From Salinibacter altiplanensis (lineage in GTDB: Bacteria; Bacteroidota; Rhodothermia; Rhodothermales; Salinibacteraceae), in contig NZ_NCQY01000002.1 of NCBI RefSeq assembly GCF_002894645.1, positions 24,848 to 88,847 of the forward strand: a DNA stretch of 64,000 nt. The letters are read 5' to 3'. Numbering within the stretch: position 1 is the first letter of the stretch; every line of letters starts with the position of its first letter. Made by a program: the position numbers and the translations under genes. This document shows, piece by piece, positions 18,599-26,429 of the stretch. The notes beneath the pieces are model-generated. The model had not been told where the DNA came from and searched no databases. It worked only from the letters and a program-made list of their open reading frames with translations.

Positions 18599-19465
18599 AT
18601 GCCGTATTCCGCCGCAATTAGTCGTCAGCAGCCCACTGCAATCCTGTTCCTGCTCGACCAGTCGGCGTCGATGCAAGAGCCCTTCGGCGGGGCCGAGAAG
18701 ACGGGCGACGCGGCCCCGAGCCGCGCCCGTGTGCTGGCGGACACGGTGAACGACCTTCTGCAGAACCTGGTGCTACGGTGCGCCAAAGAGGAGGGCGTGC
18801 GCGACTACTTCCACGTCGGCGTCGTTGGCTACGGGCAGCGTGTGCAGCGCCTCGTTCAGCCGACGGAGGAGTACGCCCCTGGCACCGGTCTCGTCCCCAT
18901 CAGTCACCTTGCCGACCGGCCCCAGCGCATGGAGCAGCGGGTGACGGAGGTGGACGATGGGGAGGGCGGCACGACGGAGACGCGGGTCAAAACACCGATC
19001 TGGTTCGATCCGCAGGCCAAGAACGGAACGCCCATGTGTCAGGCGCTCGACCTGGCGGCCCAGTCCGTGCGCGACTGGATCGACCAGCACCCGCACAGCT
19101 TTCCCCCCATCGTCCTGAACGTGACCGACGGCGAGGCCACGGACGGGGACCCGCTCCGCTACGCCCAAGAGCTGCGCTCGTTCGCGACCGACGACGGAGA
19201 GGTGTTGCTCTTCAACATCCACCTGTCCGCGTCGGAAGAACCGCCCGTGGAACTGCCGTCCGCCACCGACGGGGTGCCGAACGACGACGAGTACGCCGAG
19301 GTGCTCTTCCAGATGTCGAGCCGGCTGCCGTTCTCCATGCGATCGGCCGCGGAGCAGGAAGGCTACAGCGTCACGCTCGACACGCGGGGGTTTATTTTCA
19401 ACGCCGACCCGGTCTCGCTCGTCACGTTCCTGGAGATTGGCACGCGGCCGAGCAATCTGCGGTAG
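18599..19465 (+). CDS. vWA domain protein of a TerY-P triad
   Basis: 288 residues forming essentially one von Willebrand factor A domain. The metal-ion-dependent adhesion site is intact: FLLDQSASM (Asp20-x-Ser22-x-Ser24), a Thr in NGTPMCQALDLA, and the Asp in VLNVTDGEATDGD. No signal peptide, so cytoplasmic. It resembles TerY-type vWA proteins that pair with a PP2C phosphatase and a kinase. The next two genes are exactly these, spaced 45 and 17 bp on the same strand, which supports a three-gene operon. The partner and ligand are unknown; known TerY-P systems are linked to tellurite or other stress responses. Confidence 0.88.
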   Translation: MPYSAAISRQQPTAILFLLDQSASMQEPFGGAEKTGDAAPSRARVLADTVNDLLQNLVLRCAKEEGVRDYFHVGVVGYGQRVQRLVQPTEEYAPGTGLVPISHLADRPQRMEQRVTEVDDGEGGTTETRVKTPIWFDPQAKNGTPMCQALDLAAQSVRDWIDQHPHSFPPIVLNVTDGEATDGDPLRYAQELRSFATDDGEVLLFNIHLSASEEPPVELPSATDGVPNDDEYAEVLFQMSSRLPFSMRSAAEQEGYSVTLDTRGFIFNADPVSLVTFLEIGTRPSNLR

Positions 19466-19510
19466 GGAGATGGTGATCTCGTCCGGCATGTGAACTGGCC
19501 GAAAGCGTCA

Positions 19511-20314
19511 ATGAGTGCGCCCCCACGGCCCGACTCTTCCCACGGAGCCCCTGCGACGGGGGAGGCCTGTGTGTTGGCCGTGCCGAAAGGGGGCGGACGC
19601 ATGGACGCCTACGAAGACGCGGCGTCCGTTCGGGCCGAGGCGTGGCCGGCTCGGCTCGCCGTGGCCGACGGGGCAACGGAGTCGGCTTTCGCCAAGGAGT
19701 GGGCGGAGCGCCTGACGCGCGGCGTGGTGGAGCAGGGCGCCTCCACCCCCGAGTCCCTGCGCCGGGCGGTGCCGGACTGGCAGGCGCAGTGGCGGGCGGC
19801 GGTCCGTGCGCGTGCTGAAGAGGGCCCCTGGTACGTGGGGGCGAAGGCGGCGGAGGGCGCCTTTGCCACGCTGCTGGGGCTATCACTGCGGGCCGACGGG
19901 CGGTGGCGCGCCGTGTCGGTCGGCGACGGTTGCCTCTTTCGGGTACGAGACGGAGCCCCTGTGCAGAGCTGGCCGTTCGGAGCGGCCGATGCGTTTACGA
20001 ACCGGCCCGCCCTCGTGCCCAGTCGCCCGGGCCAGACGCTGCCCACGCCCGAGGCGACCTCCGGATCATGGAGCGCGGGCGACGTCTTTGTGCTCGCCAC
20101 CGACGCCGTTGCCGCTTGGCTTCTGGCCCCGGAGTCGTCTGTCGGACCGGCGGCCGCGGCAGCGTGGGACGAGACACAGTTTCGACGAGCCGTAGAGCAG
20201 GGGCGCACCGAGGAGATGCTCCGCAACGACGACGCCACGCTTCTCATCATGCGTATTGCCGAGACGCCGGACGCAGGGTCGGAGGCCTCGCCGGCCCCGC
20301 CGAACCGATCGTAG
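19511..20314 (+). CDS. PP2C-family protein phosphatase of the TerY-P triad
   Basis: 267 residues. PP2C hallmarks: RMDAYEDAASV and ARLAVADGATESAFAKEWA supply metal-binding acids, WRAVSVGDGCLFRVRDG is the conserved GD strand, GDVFVLATDAVAAWLL supplies the ATD motif, and RNDDATLLIMRI the terminal DD motif. It should remove phosphate from Ser/Thr residues, presumably on the kinase encoded next or on a shared target. The ATG at 19511 is preferred to a GTG 21 bases upstream. No signal or membrane segment. Second gene of the operon. Confidence 0.9.
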   Translation: MSAPPRPDSSHGAPATGEACVLAVPKGGGRMDAYEDAASVRAEAWPARLAVADGATESAFAKEWAERLTRGVVEQGASTPESLRRAVPDWQAQWRAAVRARAEEGPWYVGAKAAEGAFATLLGLSLRADGRWRAVSVGDGCLFRVRDGAPVQSWPFGAADAFTNRPALVPSRPGQTLPTPEATSGSWSAGDVFVLATDAVAAWLLAPESSVGPAAAAAWDETQFRRAVEQGRTEEMLRNDDATLLIMRIAETPDAGSEASPAPPNRS

Positions 20315-20331
20315 CGACGAGACGCGCCGTT

Positions 20332-22161
20332 ATGCCGAGCTATCCCCCCCCGAGTGAGTACCAAGAGGCCCTCCAGGCCCCCGCCGTGGCGTTCGCGGAT
20401 TCCGAGCTCCAAAACGGCACGCCCCGGACGAACGCGCTCGGCCTGCCGCAGCCCGTCACCGGATCGTTTGCCGCGGTCTTTCCGATGACGACGGACGCGG
20501 GGAGGCGCTACGCCGTCAAGTGCTTCCTGGCGGAAATGCCCGACCAGCAGGCCCGGTACGAGGCCGTCGCTGAAGTGCTGGAGGGGATCGACCACGATGC
20601 GTTTGTCGAGTTTGCCTACCAGCCGGAGGGCATTTCGGTGCGGGGCGAGGCATATCCACTGCTCAAGATGAAGTGGGCGGAAGGCATTCCCTTGAACCGG
20701 TTTGCCGAGAAGCACCTCGACCGGCCCGGCGTGCTGGACCGCCTGGCGGAGGCCTGGGCCGGCCTCATGGCGGACCTGGAGTCCATGGACCTGGCCCACG
20801 GTGACCTTCAGCACGGAAATGTATTGGTGGAGACGGCGGGCGAGGCGCTGCGGCTTCGGCTCGTGGACTACGACACGATGTACGTGCCGGCGCTGAAGGG
20901 ACGGGCGAGCGCAGAGGTGGGGCACCGCAACTACCAGCATCCCGACCGCACCGACGCTGACTTCGGGCCCGCCCTCGACTGCTTTTCCGGGCTCGTCATC
21001 TACACCGCCCTGCGAGCCTGCGCCGTGCGGCCGGAGCTGTGGGACGAGTACGACACCGGGGAAAACCTGCTCTTTCGGGATGCTGACTTCTACGCCCCGG
21101 AGGAGTCGCCTCTCTTCGGTGCCCTAGGGGAGATCGAGCCCCTTCGCGCGCTGTCGGACGCGCTGCGGACGGCCTGTTACGTGGAGCCCGCCGACGTGCC
21201 GCCCCTGCCGGCCGTGCGGGACGGCCGCCTGGAGCCGAGTCAGGTTTCGGTGTCTCGGTCCAACGCCCAGCGGGGGCGCGACACGGGGGAGCGAAGCACG
21301 GCTGCCCGCGTCTTCCTTCCCGTAACAATTGGGGGGGTGGGGATGGCGCTTGGGCTGGCTGGGGTGGGAAGGGGACTCGTCGCCGCCGGGGTGCTTTTGG
21401 CAGGAGCGAGCGTGGGGGCGGGAGTCGTCGCGACGCGGTACCGCCGCCTCTCCCTCGTCCGACGCCGACGCCGATTGGAGCAGGAGGCCGACCGCTTCCG
21501 GTCCACGATCCAAGAGCTCGAACGCGAAGTGGCCAGCCTGCAAGAGAAGCGCGACGAGCTGCGCACGTCCATGGCCGAGCGGCGGCAGGAGCGGCTGCGG
21601 GAGATTCAAGAGCAGGTGCTACACGATCGTCTCAAGCACCACTTTGTCGAGGAGGTGCGGGACGTCGAGGGACTCACCCACAAACACGTCGTGCGGCTGA
21701 AGGCCGCCAATCTACGCACTGCCTCGGAGCTTACGCCGGCGGCCGTCGACGCTGTGCGGCGCATCAGCGATCGGGCCCGTGCCCGGCTCAAGATGTGGCG
21801 GGCGGCCCTGGAGGAACGGTACGCCGACGAGATTCCGGATGCGTTATCGCCGGCCCAGGAGCGACGTCTTCAGCGCTACATCGAGCACCGGATTGACGAC
21901 CTCGGTGATCAGATCGGCCGCACCCGCGAAAAGATCCAGACGCAGCGGACGGAGCTCGAGCGCATCGAGGAACGGCTCGATGAGATGCCGAACCTGAGCG
22001 TTGGGCACTACGTGTGTTTCCTGCTCCGGCTCGCCGCGCTCCCGGACCGGACGGGAGCGCCTCCCGAACCGTCGCGCCCACACGAAGTGGGGACGTCTGA
22101 TGACCGTGCACCGGTGCCCGAGCCGGTTGAGGACGACCGTTCGTGGTGGACACAAGGGTAG
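20332..22161 (+). CDS. Membrane-anchored Ser/Thr kinase-like protein with coiled coil and helix-hairpin-helix region (TerY-P triad)
   Basis: 609 residues. N-terminal kinase-like domain (~40-300): VAIK-like lysine Lys63 in RRYAVKCFLAEM, catalytic Asp158 in LAHGDLQHGNVLV, and metal-binding DYD (179-181) instead of DFG in RLVDYDTMYVP. HGDLQHGN plus DYD is characteristic of the kinases in TerY-P triads. A hydrophobic double segment (~326-370) rich in Gly/Ala probably spans or inserts in the membrane. It is followed by a coiled coil (~380-430, RRRRLEQEADRFRSTIQELE), a helix-hairpin-helix-like part (KHVVRLKAANLRTASELTPA) and a further coiled coil. The Glu-Lys pairing and substrate are not visible. 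The gene closes the three-gene operon; a hairpin follows its stop. Confidence 0.88.
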   Translation: MPSYPPPSEYQEALQAPAVAFADSELQNGTPRTNALGLPQPVTGSFAAVFPMTTDAGRRYAVKCFLAEMPDQQARYEAVAEVLEGIDHDAFVEFAYQPEGISVRGEAYPLLKMKWAEGIPLNRFAEKHLDRPGVLDRLAEAWAGLMADLESMDLAHGDLQHGNVLVETAGEALRLRLVDYDTMYVPALKGRASAEVGHRNYQHPDRTDADFGPALDCFSGLVIYTALRACAVRPELWDEYDTGENLLFRDADFYAPEESPLFGALGEIEPLRALSDALRTACYVEPADVPPLPAVRDGRLEPSQVSVSRSNAQRGRDTGERSTAARVFLPVTIGGVGMALGLAGVGRGLVAAGVLLAGASVGAGVVATRYRRLSLVRRRRRLEQEADRFRSTIQELEREVASLQEKRDELRTSMAERRQERLREIQEQVLHDRLKHHFVEEVRDVEGLTHKHVVRLKAANLRTASELTPAAVDAVRRISDRARARLKMWRAALEERYADEIPDALSPAQERRLQRYIEHRIDDLGDQIGRTREKIQTQRTELERIEERLDEMPNLSVGHYVCFLLRLAALPDRTGAPPEPSRPHEVGTSDDRAPVPEPVEDDRSWWTQG

Positions 22162-22162
22162 A

Positions 22163-22180
22163 CAAGTGTCCCCTCACTTG
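22163..22180. terminator. Candidate bidirectional hairpin between convergent genes
   Basis: CAAGTG (22163-22168), a 6-base loop TCCCCT, then CACTTG. It lies in the 33-bp gap between the convergent kinase and GroES-like genes, where a shared terminator is expected. There is no U-tract, so the evidence is only the inverted repeat and its position. Confidence 0.35.
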
Positions 22181-22194
22181 ACGGCTGCCTCACA

Positions 22195-22611
22195 CTACTC
22201 GTCTTCGTCCCAAAGGTCCTCCAGGTCGTCGATCGTCGTATCCGACGGCTCTTCCTCGGGCGTATCGTCGCCGCGCACGAGGGCCAGAATGGCGTTGTGC
22301 TGAACGATCATGTAGTTTGTCTCCTCGTAGCGCAGGTCGATTGCCTCGTTGCCCATGAAGAAGGCGTAGTCGCCCGAGTTGGCCTGGAGCGGCAGGTACC
22401 GGACGGGCGTTTCGGACTCCTTCCAGGTTTCGCTCTCGCTGTACTCGGGGTTTTGGGTCAGGTACCCCGGGCCGGTTTTTACGACCCGACCGCTCAGAAC
22501 CTCGCCTTGCTGCGACACCGACGCGGGAAGCACGAGGCCGGTGTCCGTCTTGTCTTCGCCAGTCTGTGGCTCAATGAGAACGCGATCGCCAACGACAATC
22601 AGGTCCGCCAT
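22195..22611 (-). CDS. GroES-like co-chaperone family protein
   Basis: 138 residues. The N-terminal ~105 residues match the chaperonin-10 fold: LIVVGDRVLIEPQTGEDKT, mobile-loop-like DTGLVLPASV, GRVVKTGPGYL, and YAFFMGNEAIDLRYEETNYM before the last strand. The C-terminus is an acidic tail (EEEPSDTTIDDLEDLWDEDE) not found in classical GroES. No groEL is adjacent, so this is probably a second, divergent GroES-like protein rather than the main co-chaperonin. ATG at 22611 begins the fold directly. Confidence 0.85.
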   Translation of the reverse strand: MADLIVVGDRVLIEPQTGEDKTDTGLVLPASVSQQGEVLSGRVVKTGPGYLTQNPEYSESETWKESETPVRYLPLQANSGDYAFFMGNEAIDLRYEETNYMIVQHNAILALVRGDDTPEEEPSDTTIDDLEDLWDEDE

Positions 22612-22768
22612 AAACGGAAGCGTGGACTCCTAGAGAGAACGGGGAGCAGAACAAAAAAGGCGACAGTCCTAACGAGGCCGTTGGGCGCAGGTTCATGCTC
22701 CCCCAAGGTTTGCACAAAAACCATACGTCTCCTCGGTGCCGAGCCTGGACGGACCGAGATGTCCTGAG

Positions 22769-22861
22769 TTAGACAAACTGGAAAATGACGTAGACGAGAA
22801 GGCCCACAATGCCCGCAGCGATGGTCATCAGCCGGATCGTGCGGTCAACCGAGTTCTCCAT
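22769..22861 (-). CDS. 30-residue single-pass membrane peptide
   Basis: A complete short reading frame, ATG to TAA, giving MENSVDRTIRLM followed by TIAAGIVGLLVYVIFQFV. The last 18 residues form one transmembrane helix preceded by a short charged N-terminus, and the codons are strongly GC3-biased like neighbouring genes. Function unknown. Similar tiny membrane proteins often attach to larger membrane complexes, but nothing here identifies a partner. It stands alone between the GroES-like gene and pgl. Too short for compositional proof, hence moderate confidence. Confidence 0.6.
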   Translation of the reverse strand: MENSVDRTIRLMTIAAGIVGLLVYVIFQFV

Positions 22862-23070
22862 GGTGGGGGAGTGGAGGGACCAGAAGTCAGAAAAAAGGTG
22901 AATCTCTTGGCTTCAAGTGTACGAGAACGTACGGTTTGTTCAAACTGGGTGCACTCGGGGTTAACAATTTTTTGTTGAACTTGCCCCGAGCCCCGCCCCA
23001 GTGTCGACGGGTTTGTGGGGGCACGTGGGCGAGTCCACGGGGGCCAAAAGAGCGGCTCACGTGCCCTTGT

Positions 23071-23817
23071 TTATTCCGACGAGCGGGGGCGGGCCGCCGC
23101 GTCCACGTACCAGAGCAGTGTGCCGCGGGGGTGCACCTGCGCGGCCGGAAGAGAAGAATCAGTCTGGTCGAGCACGCGGGCGAGGGCGTCCTGCTTCCCC
23201 TCACCGGCCACGAGGAAAAGGGCACGCCGGGCGCCGTTGAGCACCGGCAGGGTGCACGTCAGGCGAGTAGAAACCTCGTGACGAGGAGGAGCGGTCACGG
23301 CTCGGGCCCACGCCTCGTCGGTGCGACGCTGTTCGGCCGTGCCGGTTTCAGGAAAGAGGGAGGCGGTATGGCCGTCGCCCCCGAGCCCGAGAAGAACGGT
23401 GTCGAACGTTGCGGAGCGGTCGGGAAAATAGCGTTGGAGGGTCTCCGCGTAGGCCCTGGCGGCCGCGTCGGGGGATGTCAGGTGGGTGGGGATGGGGTGC
23501 ACCTGATCGGGCGGAATGGGAACCGCATCGACGAGGGCATCGGTTGCCATGCGGGCGTTGCTGTTCGGATGGTCGAAGGGAACGAACCGTTCGTCGCCCC
23601 AAAACAAGTGGATGCGGGACCAGGGCAGTGTGCCCTCGGCCTCCGCCGCAAGGAGTTCGTAGAGACGGCGTGGCGTGCTGCCCCCGGCCAGGGCAAGAGT
23701 GTAGCGGTCCTGAGTGCGGAGGGCCTCGTGGATGTCGGTGGTCAAGTCTTGGGCCGCCGCCCGGCTCAGGGCCTCCAGGTCCGGAAATCGGTTGAGGATG
23801 GAAGAGGAGGAGCCCAT
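23071..23817 (-). CDS. pgl: 6-phosphogluconolactonase
   Basis: 248 residues, standard for the DevB/SOL type. It hydrolyses 6-phosphogluconolactone to 6-phosphogluconate in the oxidative pentose-phosphate pathway. Motifs: LALAGGSTPRRLYELL near the N-terminus, HLFWGDERFVPFDHPNSN with the substrate-binding residues, and LLGLGGDGHTASLFP. No zwf or gnd is adjacent. The ATG at 23817 gives the usual short lead (MGSSSSILNRFPDLEAL). Next upstream on the same strand is the sensor kinase, 96 bp away. Confidence 0.95.
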   Translation of the reverse strand: MGSSSSILNRFPDLEALSRAAAQDLTTDIHEALRTQDRYTLALAGGSTPRRLYELLAAEAEGTLPWSRIHLFWGDERFVPFDHPNSNARMATDALVDAVPIPPDQVHPIPTHLTSPDAAARAYAETLQRYFPDRSATFDTVLLGLGGDGHTASLFPETGTAEQRRTDEAWARAVTAPPRHEVSTRLTCTLPVLNGARRALFLVAGEGKQDALARVLDQTDSSLPAAQVHPRGTLLWYVDAAARPRSSE

Positions 23818-23913
23818 GTTGGATGTGTGGGGTTGGGAAGCGAAGTGTCCGGGACCGTCCGCCAGTCGGGAACGCCCTGCATCGTCCCGGATGAGCAGGG
23901 CGTTATGAACGGT

Positions 23914-24972
23914 TCAAGCCGGCTTCAGGCTGGACTGGGGCGAAGTTGGCAGGGTGAAAGAGAAGGTAGAGCCCTCGCCGGGCGCGCTTTCAACGTGGAG
24001 TTCGCGGTCGTGGGCCCCCAGAATGTGCTTCACGATGGCGAGGCCCAGCCCGGTTCCGCCCTGGTTGCGGGACCGGCTCTTGTCGACCCGGTAGAAGCGC
24101 TCGGTAAGGCGGGGAAAGTGGTCCGGCGAAATGCCAATGCCATCGTCCATCACGCGGATCACGACCTCGTCGTTTTCGGGTTCGGCCTCCAGTTGCACAG
24201 TGCCGCCCTCCGCGTTGTACTTGATGGCGTTGTCCACCAGGTTTACGAGCACTCGGCGGAGACGGTCGAAGTCGCCGTAAACCTGGGGAAGGTCCGGCGC
24301 GACCTTCTGTCGGGGCATGATTCCCGTCTCCTCGGCCCGAAATTCGACCGACTCGACGGCGGTGTCGAACAGCTCCGTGACGTCGAACGCCTCGCTCGAC
24401 ATGTCCAGTTCCTCCGTTTCGATTTTTGTAATAGTGGAGAGGTCCCGGGCCAGGTTGTCGAGGCGGTTGGCGTGGTGGAGAATTTTCTTGAGGAATGTGC
24501 GGTTCACCGAGTCGTCGGTGAGGGCGCCGTCGAGCAGGGTCTCGGCGAAGCCCTGGACGGAGAAGATCGGGGTCTTAAGCTCGTGGGACACGTTCCCGAT
24601 AAACTCGCGCCGGTAGCTTTCCATCTCCTTCAGCTTCCGGATCTCGGTCTCTAGGCTCTGGCCCGTGCGGTAGACCTCCCAGAGGAGCGTGCTCAGCTCG
24701 TCGTCGTGGGGGCCGGAGGGGGGCGTCTGGGCGTCGAACTGGTGGGTGCGGATCTCGTGCAGTACGGACTGAAGGTGGCGGAGGCGACGGTGGAGCCAGA
24801 CGTGGCTCGCGGCGTAGGTGAGAGCTGCGGTCCCCAGCCCGAAGAGAACGGCGACGCCGACCGAGACGCTCGACACCAGCCCCACGCCGAGCCCAGCGAC
24901 GGCACCCGCGGTGCCCCCAATTTTGAGGCCCAGGCGACTTACGAATGGGGGAAGCCGAGGAACAAGTGACAC
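23914..24972 (-). CDS. Orphan PhoR-like sensor histidine kinase
   Basis: 352 residues from a GTG start. Two N-terminal membrane helices (VGLVSSVSVGVAVLFGLGTA region, ~15-60) flank almost no periplasmic loop, so the sensed signal is probably intramembrane or cytoplasmic. A HAMP-like linker follows, then H-box FIGNVSHELKTPI, N-box VNLVDNAIKYN, G1 VMDDGIGI, F-box FYRVDKSRS and G2 GTGLGLAIV. All catalytic parts are intact. No response regulator is adjacent on either side, unusual for PhoR-type kinases that normally follow phoB. The lone receiver protein at 14832-15215 is a possible but unproven partner. Confidence 0.93.
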   Translation of the reverse strand: MSLVPRLPPFVSRLGLKIGGTAGAVAGLGVGLVSSVSVGVAVLFGLGTAALTYAASHVWLHRRLRHLQSVLHEIRTHQFDAQTPPSGPHDDELSTLLWEVYRTGQSLETEIRKLKEMESYRREFIGNVSHELKTPIFSVQGFAETLLDGALTDDSVNRTFLKKILHHANRLDNLARDLSTITKIETEELDMSSEAFDVTELFDTAVESVEFRAEETGIMPRQKVAPDLPQVYGDFDRLRRVLVNLVDNAIKYNAEGGTVQLEAEPENDEVVIRVMDDGIGISPDHFPRLTERFYRVDKSRSRNQGGTGLGLAIVKHILGAHDRELHVESAPGEGSTFSFTLPTSPQSSLKPA

Positions 24973-25099
24973 AGGCTGTGCACGGCTGTCGGAAGTGTGT
25001 GGCGAGGGGGGTCAATTCATACTTCCTTGGCCCAGTCCTGCGTTCCTCGATCTGGGGACGAGCGGCATTAACAAACTGAAATCCGTCTCGGGAGTCCCC

Positions 25100-25849
25100 T
25101 TATGGGGCCCCCGGGAGGCCCTTCTTGTCGTCGAGGGTGGGCAGGCGGTCGAGGAGTGACGACAGGGGGGGGTCGTGCCTTTCGGCGAATACCTCAAACG
25201 ACACGTGGTCGCCGATGGTGTCGAGGGGACGGTGCTCCTCGATGACCGGGCGGTACGTCTCGTAGCAGTGGAGGGCCTCGCGCCCCGTCTCCAGGTCCTC
25301 GTCCCGAATTGGGAGCTGGCAGTCGATGAGCGCTGGGGGCGAGTGCGAAAGGTGGGCCGGCCGGTCTGCGTCGTCGGGAGCGGGAGAAAGCGCATAAAAC
25401 GCAAGGCGACGCGGCGCGGCCGCTCCGTCCCTGCGGAGGGCACACACCGCACGCTTCACGACGGCGTGGGCGACGAGGTGGTCGGGGTGCCCGCTGATGC
25501 CGTGGACGGGATACGTGACGACCACGTCCGGCTCGTAGGTGTGAATGTACGACACGATCTCGTCCTCCAGGACCAGTGGGTTAAGCTCGGCAAGCCCCCC
25601 GTCCGGGTACTCCAACACCGTCAGGGAGTTGAGGTCCAGGGTGTCCGCCACGTCCTGCATCTCCTGGTAGCGCGCCGCCGCCATTTCGTCCTTCGAGTAC
25701 CCGAGGCGCTCCCGCTGCGACGTTGCCTCCCCTCGGGTGAGGGTCAGCAGGTGCACCTCGTGGCCCGCGCGGCGCTGCCGGGCGAGGGCGGGCACTGGCC
25801 CGAAGCACTCGTCGTCGGGATGGGGAAAGATATACAATAGGGATGCCAT
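25100..25849 (-). CDS. PIG-L family N-acetylglucosaminyl deacetylase
   Basis: 249 residues. The zinc-binding motif HPDDE occurs in LLYIFPHPDDECFG at the N-terminus, and the second ligand in VHGISGHPDHLVAH. Family members remove acetyl groups from GlcNAc-containing small molecules; one branch (BshB) makes bacillithiol, another modifies glycolipids. Which reaction occurs here cannot be told. The ATG at 25849 starts the fold two residues before the first strand; an extension of 42 codons upstream is unlikely. It is followed 127 bp later by the histidine kinase on the same strand. Confidence 0.9.
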   Translation of the reverse strand: MASLLYIFPHPDDECFGPVPALARQRRAGHEVHLLTLTRGEATSQRERLGYSKDEMAAARYQEMQDVADTLDLNSLTVLEYPDGGLAELNPLVLEDEIVSYIHTYEPDVVVTYPVHGISGHPDHLVAHAVVKRAVCALRRDGAAAPRRLAFYALSPAPDDADRPAHLSHSPPALIDCQLPIRDEDLETGREALHCYETYRPVIEEHRPLDTIGDHVSFEVFAERHDPPLSSLLDRLPTLDDKKGLPGAP

Positions 25850-25970
25850 CGGGGCAAGAGACACGTTTTGAAAGACGACGCGCGTTCTCTTATGCACGAG
25901 TCGCCCGCTTGGTCGCCGCGACGGTGATGCAAGGGGCACTACGTAGGTCGGCAAAACAACTTTGAAACCC

Positions 25971-26142
25971 GTCATTCCGAGCAGAGCGAAGCGGAGTCGA
26001 GGCGCTGGGGGCGCAGTGACCGGGTGCTCCTGGAGTGAATCTCTCGGAAGAAGGGGGAGCGACCCCTATGAGCAGCTTCCGCTTGATTCAAAGAGATTTT
26101 TCAACGCCCTCCTCTCACTGTTCGGCGGTCGCTCAGAACGAC
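25971..26142. repeat. Dispersed repeat, family 2, copy B
   Basis: 172 bp bounded by GTCATTCCGAG (left) and CTCAGAACGAC (right), an imperfect terminal inverted repeat. The left end (25971-26002) matches the inverted 9362-9393 at 26 of 32 positions. Internal GAATCTCTC and AGAGATTTTTC form an inner inverted repeat (26037-26100). It fills the gap between the PIG-L gene and the BFD-like gene, with no coding capacity. Confidence 0.65.
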
Positions 26143-26172
26143 TCTTGCGCAACCGTATGTCTTCGGGGCTAC

Positions 26173-26403
26173 TTAGGATGAGGCAGGCCCTGCATCGGAC
26201 TCCTCGTCCGCCTCGATCACCTCGTGGAAGACGGTCTGCCCCGTTTCTAGCATCCGGTCCACGTAGGGATGGCAGAGCTCACAGTTTTCGCCGAAGGTGA
26301 CGTGGGCCTGGAGCTCCTCAATCGAGTCCGCTCCCGTGTCTCCCGCCACTGTCTTCAGGGCCGTGAAGGTCTGCGCGTAGCAGTAGCAGCGATCGATGGT
26401 CAT
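26173..26403 (-). CDS. BFD-like (2Fe-2S)-binding protein
   Basis: 76 residues with the cysteine pattern of bacterioferritin-associated-ferredoxin domains: Cys6-x-Cys8 (DRCYCYAQTF) and Cys41-x2-Cys44 (ENCELCHPYVDRM). These would hold one [2Fe-2S] cluster. The C-terminus is an acidic tail. It follows the BtuF-like gene after 26 bp on the same strand, as last gene of the B12 operon. A role in electron supply, for example for cobalamin reduction, is only an inference from that position. Alternative: a general ferredoxin-like helper. Confidence 0.75.
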   Translation of the reverse strand: MTIDRCYCYAQTFTALKTVAGDTGADSIEELQAHVTFGENCELCHPYVDRMLETGQTVFHEVIEADEESDAGPASS

Positions 26404-26429
26404 TGTTGAAGGCTCGGGATGAAGAGCGA

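Noticed and set aside
22936..24654. 572-codon plus-strand frame across pgl and the histidine kinase
   Set aside because: Covers two real genes in antisense and has no protein-like composition.
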